Below, one piece after another: positions 7,610 through 16,575 of a DNA stretch of 64,000 nucleotides; position 1 is the first letter of the stretch; each line of letters opens with the position of its first letter. Under the pieces are notes generated by a model. The model was not told the origin of the DNA. It saw only the letters and a list, made by a program, of their open reading frames with translations, and ran no database searches. The translations under genes and the position numbers were made by a program. Location of the stretch: the NCBI GenBank assembly GCA_963776565.1, contig CAVZNF010000015.1, positions 558,001-622,000 on the forward strand, read 5' to 3'. Source of the DNA: GMQP-bins7 sp963776565. GTDB lineage: Bacteria; Actinomycetota; Thermoleophilia; Gaiellales; Gaiellaceae.

Positions 7610-9541
7610 ATGCCGGATCTGTACCTGGCGCCCAAGGCCGAGCTCGATCGAATTCGCGAAGCTGACATCGCGCGCGACGACCGCCTCGCGCTCCTCGCAG
7701 ACGCGTGCCGGCTCAACGCTCTCGTCGCGGTCAAGCGTGCGGGGTCGGGTCACCTCGGCTCGACGTTCAGCGCGATGGACGTCGTTGCGTTGCTCCTCTT
7801 CGAGGAGCTGAACACCGCCGCGGTCGGGTGGGACTCCGTCGATCGCGACGTGTACTTCTCCTCGAAGGGTCACGACGTGCCCGGCCTCTACGCGGCGCTC
7901 TACGCGCTCGGCGTGATTCCGCGTGAGCGTTTGTTGCGGCTCCGCCGGCTCGGTGGTCTCGACGGCCATCCCGACGTCGGCGTCCCCGGCATCGAGGCGA
8001 ACTCCGGCTCGCTCGGCATGGGGATCTCGAAGGGACGCGGGATCGCATGGGCGAAGCGCCACCTCGGTCGGGGTGGCCGTGTCGTTGTCATGGTCGGCGA
8101 CGGCGAGTTGCAGGAAGGTCAGAACTACGAAGGGCTCGCGGCGGCGGCGCAGGAGCGGCTGGCTGGTCTCACGGTCGTCGTGGACCGCAACGAGTTGCAG
8201 TCCGACAAGCCAACGGACGAGATCGTCTCGCTCGGCGAGCTGCACGAGCGATTCCGCGCGTTCGGCTGGCACGTCGAGAGCTGCGACGGCCACGACTTCG
8301 ACGAGCTCCGTGCCTGTTTCGCTTCATTCGGCGGCGTCGGCGATCGTCCGCAGGCTCTCGTCGCGCGGACGATCAAGGGAAAGGGAGTCTCGTTCATGGA
8401 GCATCCGCGCGCGCTGCGCGAGGGAGGCGGGACGTATCGATGGCATGCGGGGGCACCTGACGACGAGACGTTCGAGGCAGCATTCGCGGAGCTCGTCGGT
8501 CGCATCCGCGGGCGGCTGGACGCCGCCGGTCTCGAGCCGCTCGCGCTCGAGCTCGTCGAGCCCGACGAGCGCCACGTCGCGATCCTCGAAGCCGAGCCCG
8601 AGTCCGGAGCGGGCTCGCGCCGTCCTGCGGTGACCGACGAGTACGTCGTCGATGCCTATGGCGACGAGCTCGTGCGCCTCGGCGCAGAGCGCGACGACCT
8701 GGTCGTTCTCGACGCCGACCTGGCGTCCGACTGCCGCGTGCGGTCGTTCGAGCTCGCGTATCCCGACCGCTTCGTCGAGTGTGGGATCGCGGAGCAGGAC
8801 ATGGTCTCGACGGCTGCGGGGCTCGCGCGGCACGGCTTGCTGCCGGTAGTCAACTCGTTCGCCTCGTTCTTGGCTTCGCGCGCGAACGAGCAGATCTACA
8901 ACCAGGCGAGCGAGCGGACGAAGGTCGTCTACGCCCTCCACTATGCAGGCTTGATCCCGGCCGGTCCCGGCAAGTCGCACCAGTCGATTCGGGACATCTC
9001 GTTACTCGGAGCGCTCCCCGACCTGACGATCGTTCAACCCGGGAGCCCGGAGGAGACCCGTGCCGTGCTTCGTTGGGCGGTGACGCGCGCCGAGGGGAGT
9101 GTCGCGATCAGGCTCGCGATCGGCCCGTCTCCTCGGCGGATCGAGCTCGGCGGGGAGATCGAGCCCGGAAAGGGACGTCCGGTGCGCGACGGATCCGACG
9201 CCGTTCTGCTGGCGTACGGGCCTGTGATGCTGCACGAGGCGCTCGTTGCGTCCGAGATCCTCTCCGAGCGAGGCGTTGACGTGGCGGTCGTCGACATGCC
9301 GTGGCTCAACCGCTTCGACCGCGAGTGGCTGGGGACGCTCGACGCGTTCCAACGCATCCTCGTCCTCGAGGATCACTCACCCGTCGGCGGCCTCGGCGAC
9401 GCGCTCAGCCGGGAGCTTCCTCTGCGCGATGTCGAGGTGTTCGGCGTCGACGGCTGGCCCGCCTGCGGAACCCCCCCTGAGGCACTCGGCGCTCACGGCC
9501 TCGATGGCGCAACGCTCGCCTCACGCATCTCGTCGAAATGA
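7610..9541 (+). CDS. Transketolase (full length)
   Basis: This 643-residue, thiamine-diphosphate-dependent transketolase contains both halves in one chain. The N-terminal ThDP domain has SGHLGSTFSAMD and the GDGELQEGQNYEG motif beginning at G163. The pyrimidine-binding domain has the catalytic Glu E395 in GIAEQDM. A C-terminal transketolase domain follows. Transketolase moves a two-carbon ketol unit between sugars. A copy inside a glycan operon suggests it makes an unusual aldose or ketose precursor for the ulosonate rather than serving central metabolism. It starts at ATG 7610 behind a -10-like box and overlaps the next gene as ATGA. Confidence 0.9.
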   Translation: MPDLYLAPKAELDRIREADIARDDRLALLADACRLNALVAVKRAGSGHLGSTFSAMDVVALLLFEELNTAAVGWDSVDRDVYFSSKGHDVPGLYAALYALGVIPRERLLRLRRLGGLDGHPDVGVPGIEANSGSLGMGISKGRGIAWAKRHLGRGGRVVVMVGDGELQEGQNYEGLAAAAQERLAGLTVVVDRNELQSDKPTDEIVSLGELHERFRAFGWHVESCDGHDFDELRACFASFGGVGDRPQALVARTIKGKGVSFMEHPRALREGGGTYRWHAGAPDDETFEAAFAELVGRIRGRLDAAGLEPLALELVEPDERHVAILEAEPESGAGSRRPAVTDEYVVDAYGDELVRLGAERDDLVVLDADLASDCRVRSFELAYPDRFVECGIAEQDMVSTAAGLARHGLLPVVNSFASFLASRANEQIYNQASERTKVVYALHYAGLIPAGPGKSHQSIRDISLLGALPDLTIVQPGSPEETRAVLRWAVTRAEGSVAIRLAIGPSPRRIELGGEIEPGKGRPVRDGSDAVLLAYGPVMLHEALVASEILSERGVDVAVVDMPWLNRFDREWLGTLDAFQRILVLEDHSPVGGLGDALSRELPLRDVEVFGVDGWPACGTPPEALGAHGLDGATLASRISSK

Positions 9542-11055
9542 GCGTTGGATCGCCGTGGCTCGTCCTGCCAGATCCCTTCCCGACGCGCGTCTTCGTCGAC
9601 TGCGGGATCGTCGCCGAGCTCGACACACGCCTCGCGGGCGAGCTCGAGGTCGTGCTCGCCCTGCCGCGCGACGAGGCGACGGGTTGGGCTGAGCGGATCG
9701 GTGGTCTGCCGTGGATCCTCGGTGCCGATCTGTTCCCGAAGAATGTGGGCCTCGCCGAGCGCGTGAGCCGGCGAGTCGACCTCGCGATCGACAGGAACGC
9801 CGGCTACTACCCGCTCTCCGTGCGCCACAGCCTCGCGCATGGATTCCACAAGGAGCGGATGCGCCCGGGCCACCCGAACCATTTCCTCGACTCGTCGCTG
9901 ACGGGACGCCTGCCGCGGTCGGAGGCGCTGGACAGCTTGCTTCGGCGCTGGCTGTTCTCCGAGCATCGGTACGTGTCGCGGGCCTTGCTCGCGCGGATGA
10001 CCGGCGCCTGCTCCGGCCTGGTCGTGGCAAACGTGCAGAGCGCACAGGCCGTCCCGTACCTCAACGCCGCTCGTCGACTGAAGATCCCAGTCGTCGGCTA
10101 TGTCGCCAGCTGGGATCACACGGTCGGCAAGGGGATTGTCTCGCCGCACGTGCATCGGTACATCGTTCAGAACGACGTCATGCGCGACGACCTCGTTCGC
10201 TTCCACGGCATCGCCGGCGAGCGCATCGTCGTGACAGGGTGGCCGCAGACCGACGTCTTCAACGCTCGGCGCGAGCGCGGCGCGTATGACGCGCTCCTCC
10301 AGGGCTACGGCCTGGATCCGTCGCGCCGCGTCGTCCTCGTTGCCGGGAACACGCCGACGAATGCGCCGTACGAGGGTCGCTTCGTCTCCCGCCTGGTCGG
10401 CTGGGCGGCGGCGCTAGATGAGGACCCAAGACCCCAGCTTCTCTTCCGCCCACACCCTCGTGATCGCGAGTGGCGCGATCGGTTCGGAGCCGCGCTCGAC
10501 ACGCAGGACATGGCCGTCCAGGAACCGTCGTACACCGACATGGACGTCCTGGCCACGATCCTTCAGCACGTCGACTGCGTCGTCGCGAACGCGGGCACGA
10601 TCCTTCTCGACGGCCTCGTCAACGACCGCCCGACGGTCTGCGTCCTCTTCGACGAGGGAGCGCCCGAGGGAGCGGCGTACGCCGCGCTCAACGTCACCGG
10701 CCGACACTACGAGCAACTTGCGCAATCCGATGCGTTCCTTCGCGGCCACGACTTCAACGAGGTCGTCGCCGGCATCGAGCGGTCGCTCAGCCAGCCCGGC
10801 GAGCTGGCTCAAGAGCGACGCAGCGTCGCGGCCAAGGTGGTGGGTGAGGTAGACGGACGAGCGGCGCAACGCGTCGCGGACGCGATCGTCACGAGCTCTG
10901 AGGCCGGGTCGCGTAGACTGGCCGTACGAGCGGTGCGGTACCTTCTCGGTCCGTGGGTCATACGACGCAGGGCCGGTTGCGGGCGCGGCTTGCGTCACGC
11001 TTGTCCTTGCATCGCGCGGCGATCGTTCGACTGGGAGTGGTCGCATGCGTGGTGA
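9538..11055 (+). CDS. GT-B fold transferase (CDP-glycerol-transferase/epimerase-like), C-terminus uncertain
   Basis: The reading frame gives up to 505 residues. The first ~450 form a GT-B-like protein: a substrate-binding N-half (VVGYVASWDHTVGKG, VTGWPQTDVF) and a C-half with LLFRPHPRD followed by VANAGTILLDGLVNDRPTV. These last two segments recall CDP-glycerol glycerophosphotransferases and sialyl/Kdo-type transferases. As the last gene of the ulosonate operon it is the best candidate to transfer the CMP-activated sugar. The last ~35 residues (Arg/Cys/Trp-rich) look non-native and overlap the next gene by 103 bases, so a frameshift near 10910-10950 probably extends the frame artificially. 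Confidence 0.68.
   Translation: MSVGSPWLVLPDPFPTRVFVDCGIVAELDTRLAGELEVVLALPRDEATGWAERIGGLPWILGADLFPKNVGLAERVSRRVDLAIDRNAGYYPLSVRHSLAHGFHKERMRPGHPNHFLDSSLTGRLPRSEALDSLLRRWLFSEHRYVSRALLARMTGACSGLVVANVQSAQAVPYLNAARRLKIPVVGYVASWDHTVGKGIVSPHVHRYIVQNDVMRDDLVRFHGIAGERIVVTGWPQTDVFNARRERGAYDALLQGYGLDPSRRVVLVAGNTPTNAPYEGRFVSRLVGWAAALDEDPRPQLLFRPHPRDREWRDRFGAALDTQDMAVQEPSYTDMDVLATILQHVDCVVANAGTILLDGLVNDRPTVCVLFDEGAPEGAAYAALNVTGRHYEQLAQSDAFLRGHDFNEVVAGIERSLSQPGELAQERRSVAAKVVGEVDGRAAQRVADAIVTSSEAGSRRLAVRAVRYLLGPWVIRRRAGCGRGLRHACPCIARRSFDWEWSHAW
10939..10944 (+). promoter_or_regulatory. -10-like box for small membrane-anchored protein gene
   Basis: TACCTT lies 8 bases before GTG 10953, consistent with a leaderless transcript. 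Confidence 0.4.
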
Positions 11056-11440
11056 CCGCTGGCGCTTTTGGCCTGATCAGACTCAACGATGCGCTCGGTC
11101 TTCTCGATGCCCGTGCTGACAGGAACGCGTCGTTGGACTACACCGCTCGTACGTACCTGAGCGATCACGTTCTTGGCAGCGCTCGGGTAGTCGAGGACGC
11201 ACGACTATGGATGCCCAACGACGTGACTTACAGGGTCGTCGTCGGGCCAACGCTCTGACGACTGACCAGCGCTTTGCGCACCTCTTCCTCCTTGGCTTGA
11301 TGTTCCCGCGGCGTCAATCTGACTCCAAATCAGCCCCATTCGTTCTCTGCTTCGAGTGCGACAAGACATCACTCGGCTCGCACTTTGACGTGCTCTCGGA
11401 CAACGGACACGGACTGACCTTCGGGCGGGTTACGCCGTGA
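10953..11440 (+). CDS. Small membrane-anchored protein of unknown function (frame repaired)
   Basis: I do not recognise this family. After removal of one extra base near 11251 it encodes about 161 residues. A basic N-terminus is followed by one hydrophobic helix (about residues 27-45, LGVVACVVTAGAFGLIRL), then a soluble part that would lie outside the membrane. That part contains two Cys close together (VLCFECDKTSLG) and ends GLTFGRVTP. The junction across the repaired base reads smoothly as VGPTLTTDQRF. It overlaps the downstream membrane GT-C gene as GTGA, so the two are probably co-translated and may work together. Codon use is less GC-rich than in the upstream operon. Confidence 0.55.
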
Positions 11441-13248
11441 GTCTGCGAGCGATCGGAGGGCTCGTCGTCCTCAACCTCGCGCTGTTCGGCGTCGGCGGGT
11501 GTCTGCTGTGGGGTCTGCGTGCCTGGCGATGGTGGGTGGAGCTCGGACGGCTCGCCGGCCTGGCCTACCTTCTGGGAGTCGCGTCGATGGTCACATTGCT
11601 CGCGTTTGAGCTCGCCCTTGGTATCGCGTTCACGCTGGCGACGATCGTCGCCAGCGCTCTAGCGCTTGCCATCACCGGCATAGCTGTCGGTCGTGCGCGA
11701 GGCGTGGAGAGACCTGGGCTGCGGCCGCCCGGTTGGCGTGTTCCTCGCCTATCGATCGTCGCCGCTGTCTTTCTTGTCGGCATCGTTGTCTATTTCGAAG
11801 CGCTCTTTCGGGAAGCGCGACTCGAGAGTCTCGTCGAGGAGTGGGATGGGTGGGCTTTCTGGGTGCCGAAAGCCAAGGCGATTTATCACTTCGGTGGTTT
11901 CGAACCGGCGGCGTTACTCGGACTTCCCGGAGTCTCGGTGTCGTATCCGCCGGGTGTGCCTCTGCTTCATGCGATGGCTTTCTCGGCGATGGGCTCGGAC
12001 GACGTTGTGACGCTGCACCTCCAGTACTGGTTTCTAGCGCTCGGATTTGCGGCCGCCGTTGTCGGCGTTCTCGCACATCGCGTTCGTCAAGAAATCCTGC
12101 TCGCAGGGCTCTTGGCGACACTCGTGATGCCGAGCTACGTGCAACGGGGGATCTGGGCCTACGCAGATATCCCGCTCGGGTATTTCGCCGCAGTGGCGGC
12201 CGTGCTTCTCGTCGTCTGGATCGACGAGCGCATGGGATGGCAACTTTGGGCGGCAACACTGCTCCTTGCCGGAGTGATGCTGACGAAGCGAGAGGGGACC
12301 CTGGTGTTCGCTTGCGTCATAGCTGCGACGCTGGTTGCTTCGTGGCGAGAGCGTCGTTTGCTTTGGCCGGCGATCGCCGCATCTGCTCTCGTCGCATTCG
12401 CATTGGCACTTCCCTGGCGTCTCTGGACGCACGTCCATGCACTACCGAGCGACGGTCCGAGTGCCGGGTACTTCGGGAGCTTCCGCCACCTGGATCGGGT
12501 TTGGCCTTCGGTGAAGCTCGTGTACGCGACGATGTTCGACTCGGACTTCTGGCTGGTCGTTCCTTCGGTCGGTCTTGTGGCTGCAGTGCTTGCACTTCTG
12601 GCAGGCGATCGGCGTTCCGGCGTCTTTGCACTGGTCTTCACCACTTCGGTTCTCGGGGCTGCCTCTTGGGCGATCTGGTCAAACGTCGAGCTCGAGTTCA
12701 CCAAGCTCGATGCTCTCAACCCCGTAATGCGTCTCACCGGCACGCCTGTGCTCGTGCTCGCCGCGTTGACGCCACTCATGCTCGACAGAGCCTGGACGCG
12801 CTCCACGCATCTTCAGCTCGAGCCCGGGGTGGCAGCGAGACACCACCTAGCGTCTTCGATCGTGCGGCGCTCGACGCTGTTGTGGTTGGTCGTCCTGATC
12901 GGCGCGTTGACCTATCCGGCATCGATGCTCGCCGGCTACCGCGGTCAGACGCTTCCCGGCGCCCCGCCTCATTTTCCCCGAGCATCAGACTGTGTGGAGG
13001 CTCCAGTGGAGGTAATGCCTGTGCGCGTTGTCTTGGGGTACGCCGCCTCTTATGCCGAGGCGTTCAAGCTTCGCGCACGTGGACAACGTGCAGGCTTGGG
13101 CAACGCGCGCTTCGAGCAAGACGGTTGTGGACGACTTCGCGTCTTTCTCGAGGGTGCATCATCGATGTCGCCGACAGAGATAGTCGCCGCGGCGAAGGCA
13201 GCTGGATTGCAAGCGACGCTTGAGCTTAACCGTCGTCGTCCGGCATAA
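11437..13248 (+). CDS. Polytopic membrane protein, GT-C (ArnT/PMT-like) glycosyltransferase
   Basis: This 603-residue protein has about eleven to twelve predicted membrane helices and a short soluble C-terminal domain. An acidic pair follows the first helices in the loop SLVEEWDGWAFW, and a second loop has VSVSYPPGVPLLHA. This arrangement is typical of GT-C enzymes that use polyprenyl-phosphate sugars on the outer face of the membrane. The start GTG 11437 is coupled to the small anchored protein upstream. The gene is intact, unlike several other GT-C genes here, and its codon use is visibly less GC-rich. The donor and acceptor are unknown. It converges on the next gene with a 7-base gap. Confidence 0.68.
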   Translation: MSLRAIGGLVVLNLALFGVGGCLLWGLRAWRWWVELGRLAGLAYLLGVASMVTLLAFELALGIAFTLATIVASALALAITGIAVGRARGVERPGLRPPGWRVPRLSIVAAVFLVGIVVYFEALFREARLESLVEEWDGWAFWVPKAKAIYHFGGFEPAALLGLPGVSVSYPPGVPLLHAMAFSAMGSDDVVTLHLQYWFLALGFAAAVVGVLAHRVRQEILLAGLLATLVMPSYVQRGIWAYADIPLGYFAAVAAVLLVVWIDERMGWQLWAATLLLAGVMLTKREGTLVFACVIAATLVASWRERRLLWPAIAASALVAFALALPWRLWTHVHALPSDGPSAGYFGSFRHLDRVWPSVKLVYATMFDSDFWLVVPSVGLVAAVLALLAGDRRSGVFALVFTTSVLGAASWAIWSNVELEFTKLDALNPVMRLTGTPVLVLAALTPLMLDRAWTRSTHLQLEPGVAARHHLASSIVRRSTLLWLVVLIGALTYPASMLAGYRGQTLPGAPPHFPRASDCVEAPVEVMPVRVVLGYAASYAEAFKLRARGQRAGLGNARFEQDGCGRLRVFLEGASSMSPTEIVAAAKAAGLQATLELNRRRPA

Positions 13249-13255
13249 CGACGTG

Positions 13256-14906
13256 TCAAATTCGACATGTTCTCAGCTCAGTGTTGGCTCTCGGTGCGCA
13301 CGCAAGCCCGACCAACCCAGCGCCGCCGAGGAGGATGAAAGCCGGGGCGACGGGCAGGAGGAAGTGGAGGTCGGCGAAGAGGCCGAAGGCATTCAGCGCC
13401 ACAACGAGGAGGGCGGCAACGGCGAGCGCAACCAGTGTCGGCCACCCGTTCGGGCGCCGCAGCGCGATGCCTATGAGGCCTAGGAGGATCCACATCCAGG
13501 GTCGCGGTACCCAACGCGAGAGCTGGTTGCCGCGCAGCGCGAGTCGCGCATTCCCGTGACGATCGGGAAGCGCGCCGAAGAGCTCGTTCATCCTGCGCTG
13601 GATGCGCGCAAAGCGGGGTCGGTCGCGCGCGTGCGCGAACTCGAAGTGCCAGGCGGTCGGCGACGTCCAGACCTGTCGGATGCTCTGATCGGGTCGCGAG
13701 ATCCACACGACCTGCCCGGCCGGGATCGGCTCGCCTTCGGTAGGAGCCGGCAACGTCGTGCCGGCGATGACGACGGTCTTCGGCCGAGCGGGATCGGCTC
13801 CGTCGTCGGCAGAAGGAGGCGAGACGACGCGAAACTGCGCCTTCGCGAGCTCGTCCCACAACGTCCGCCCGACGCCGCGCGCATACGTTCCCGGGTTCGC
13901 ACGCACACCCTCGATACCCGCCTCCCGGAGGACGCGATAGTCGTCGTCCCAGCCGAACACCTGATCCGAGAGCAGGTACAGATCCTCGTGCACTCGGAAG
14001 CTTCCCTCGTCGGAACAGCTCGTCGAGGGTGACGCCGTAGGAGCGATACGGCTCGCGTGTGAGGAGATGGCGTTGCATTGCCGCCGCGAGCCGGCGCGAC
14101 TGCTCGCCATTCGCCGGCGACACGATGTTGTCCGTGATGAACGCGCGGTAGAAGGGGATGATCGCGTTGCCGCCGCGCGCAAGCGCATACGTGTCGAAGC
14201 GGATGCCGTTGTGGACGGACCAGGCCGCTAGCGGCAACGTCGCAGCGAGTGCGAAGGCCGCGACCCGGGTAACGCGCTGCCGCCACGAGCCGGCGACGAG
14301 AAGCGGCACGAGCCCGAAGACGAGTAGCACCGCGTTGCCGGGGCGGATGAGTGCGAGAACGGCGACACCCCCACCGACGAGTGCGAATCGTGCTGACGTG
14401 GGGTGGGCGGTCGCCCGCACGACGAGGAGCGCCCAGCCCGCGAACGCAGCCGCGAACACGGGCTCGCTCGAGACCTCGTGGAACATCAGCGCGTAGCCCG
14501 GATACAGAAGCAGCGCAGCGGCAACGGCTAGCGCAACCCGTGGCCCGTAGCGGCGCGCCGCAACGGCCCAGCAGACGATCGATCCCGCGTACAGGATCGC
14601 CATCGCGGGCTCCGCGAGCACTCCGCCCAGCGGATCGAGCAGGCCTCCCGCGACCAACGGCGCAATCGGCGTGCGGAAGAGCATGGACCACGGCAGGAGC
14701 ACGTCGTGATCGAACATCTGCGTGTACGCGAGCAGGTACTCGTCCAGGTCACGGCCGGCTGTGAGCGGCCACGCAACCGCCTGCACTGCGTAGCCGACAA
14801 GCGCAACCAGGAAGAGCACGAGCGCGCCGAGTGGCCTCGACGCCAACCGCTCGAGCCACCGGAGCAGCAGCCCGACGCGGCTCGATTGCTGGCGATCTCC
14901 GGAGAT
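13256..14906 (-). CDS. Polytopic membrane GT-C-like protein, paralogue of the divergent neighbour (frame repaired)
   Basis: This gene is a clear paralogue of the protein at 14936-16564: AWPLTAGRDL, RTPIAPLVAGGLLDPLGG, ALLLYPGYALMFHEVSS, LIRPGNAVLLV and WSVHNGIRFDTYALARGGN all have counterparts. It has about eleven helices and a central soluble loop. One extra base near 14020 shifts the frame; removing it makes the segment after LDELF match the paralogue residue for residue in length. The start is unclear. A TACCGT box is placed 7 bases before an in-frame ATC codon at 14906, and no ATG or GTG follows closely. The role is probably polyprenyl-linked sugar or glycan transfer at the membrane. Confidence 0.65.
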
Positions 14907-14913
14907 GCGGGAG

Positions 14914-14919
14914 ACGGTA
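14914..14919 (-). promoter_or_regulatory. -10-like box of the leftward membrane GT-C gene
   Basis: Read on the minus strand this is TACCGT, 7 bases before an in-frame ATC at 14906. It is almost back to back with the rightward box at 14922. Confidence 0.35.
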
Positions 14920-14921
14920 GC

Positions 14922-14927
14922 TAGCCT
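14922..14927 (+). promoter_or_regulatory. -10-like box of the rightward membrane GT-C gene
   Basis: TAGCCT lies 8 bases before GTG 14936. The divergent box for the paralogue starts only three bases away. Confidence 0.45.
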
Positions 14928-14935
14928 GTCCGCCG

Positions 14936-16564
14936 GTGCGCCTGCTGCAAGGGGTATTCCGTCTGCTCGACTGGATTGCCCATCGGGTTGAGGAACGCCG
15001 CGCCCCGCTGGCGGTCTTCCTGCTTGCGGCTGCTGTCTGGTGGCTCCAGGCACTCGTGTGGCCCTTGGCGGCCGGCAGAGACTTCGGTACCTACGCCGGG
15101 GCGTATCTCCAGCTCTTCGACTCGCACGCCATTGACCTCGGCTACGTGCTCGGCCGGACGCCGATCGCGCCGATTCTCATCGGGGTGCTTCTCGACCCTC
15201 TCGGCGGAGCGCTCGCGGAGCCCGTCGTGTCGCTCCTCTACGCGGCGACGGTCACGGCCTGGTTTCTCACTGCGCGCGTCTTCGGTGGGAGAGCTGCGCT
15301 CCTTACCACCACTGCGCTGCTCCTCTACCCCGGCTATGGGATCCTCATGCACGAGCTCTCGTCCGACCCCGTGTTCGCGATGGGGTTCGCAGGGTGGTCT
15401 CTGCTTCTCGTACGCGTCCTGCTCCGTCCGTCGACCGCGCGCTTCGCCCTCGTCGGAGCGGGCGTGGGGCTTCTGGTTCTCATCCGGCCGGGTAATCAGG
15501 CGCTTCTCGTCCTCGCCCTCCTGCCGCTCGTGCTCGCTCTTCCGTGGCGCGCGAGGATCAGCGCGTCGGTCGCGTTCGCCGCTGCCGCGATCGCACTCCT
15601 CGGGGTATGGACCGTGCACAACGGAGTGCGGTACGGGGACTACACGGTCGCAAGGGGCGGCAACTCTGTGCCGTTCAACCGGGCGTTCCTCACCGATCGC
15701 ATCGTCTCGCCGGACAACGGCCCCGCCTCCCGTCGACTCGCGCGCGCGGTCGAGCTGGAGCTGCTTCCCGAGGAGCCGTATCGCTCATACGGCGTCGGGC
15801 TGGAGGACTTCTTCTCAGACCCGAGCCCGCGAATGCTGACCGATCTCGGCGTGCTCGCGGATCGCCTCTCCGGGTGGAGTAGCGATGGTCGCATCCTGCG
15901 CGATGCGGGGGTCGAGGCGGTCCGGACTCATCCGGGGCCCTATGCCCGCGGTGTCGCGCACAGCGTCTGGGGGTCGCTACACCAGTCCGTCTTTCGACCG
16001 CTCCCGACGGGCGAGCAGGAGAACGCGACGTCGGCGGCGAGTCAGCCGACGGACGAGACCGATGATCGAGGGCTCCCGGAGCCGACCGAAGGCGAGCGGA
16101 TTCCGGCGGCGCGTCAGGGAGGACCGACGAGCCCCGACGGCAGCATCTACACGGTTTGGACGTCGCCGACCGAGCACCACCTTGTCTTCGTCCACCCGGG
16201 AGACGCACGGCGCCTGGCGACGTTGCATGCTCGAATGGCCGAGCTCGAGAGCCATCTGCCCGACCGTTCCGAGAATGCAACGGTCGTGCTTCGGCTCAAC
16301 CAGCTGTCGAAGGCGTTTCCGCCACCGGTCGTGTGGCTGCTGCTGGGGATCGCGGGCATCGCAGTCCGGCGGCCGCGAAACCTCCTCGCACTGACGGCCC
16401 CCGCCATTGCCGCCGTCATCGTCATTGTCCTGAGCGCACTGGCGGTGGCCACCGTCCCGCACTACTCGGTTCCGGTCGTACCCGCATTCGTGCTCCTGGC
16501 GGCAGGTGGCTTGTTCGGCCCACGTCGGGCACTGCCAGGCCCTGACAGCGGCACGCGGCGTTAA
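14936..16564 (+). CDS. Polytopic membrane GT-C-like protein (intact paralogue)
   Basis: This 542-residue protein has about eleven helices and a soluble insertion at roughly residues 240-430 rich in charged residues. RTPIAPILIGVLLDPLGG and LLLYPGYGILMHELSS carry the acidic and aromatic residues in extracytoplasmic loops expected of GT-C transferases. It is the intact member of a head-to-head paralogous pair; the partner lies at 13256-14906 on the other strand. The start GTG 14936 is set by the -10-like box. The stop TAA at 16562 is also the start of the next promoter box. Substrate unknown. Confidence 0.68.
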   Translation: MRLLQGVFRLLDWIAHRVEERRAPLAVFLLAAAVWWLQALVWPLAAGRDFGTYAGAYLQLFDSHAIDLGYVLGRTPIAPILIGVLLDPLGGALAEPVVSLLYAATVTAWFLTARVFGGRAALLTTTALLLYPGYGILMHELSSDPVFAMGFAGWSLLLVRVLLRPSTARFALVGAGVGLLVLIRPGNQALLVLALLPLVLALPWRARISASVAFAAAAIALLGVWTVHNGVRYGDYTVARGGNSVPFNRAFLTDRIVSPDNGPASRRLARAVELELLPEEPYRSYGVGLEDFFSDPSPRMLTDLGVLADRLSGWSSDGRILRDAGVEAVRTHPGPYARGVAHSVWGSLHQSVFRPLPTGEQENATSAASQPTDETDDRGLPEPTEGERIPAARQGGPTSPDGSIYTVWTSPTEHHLVFVHPGDARRLATLHARMAELESHLPDRSENATVVLRLNQLSKAFPPPVVWLLLGIAGIAVRRPRNLLALTAPAIAAVIVIVLSALAVATVPHYSVPVVPAFVLLAAGGLFGPRRALPGPDSGTRR

Positions 16565-16567
16565 CCT
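16562..16567 (+). promoter_or_regulatory. -10-like box for methyltransferase gene
   Basis: TAACCT reuses the TAA stop codon of the membrane protein gene and lies 8 bases before GTG 16576. Confidence 0.45.
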
Positions 16568-16575
16568 CGCTCGTT

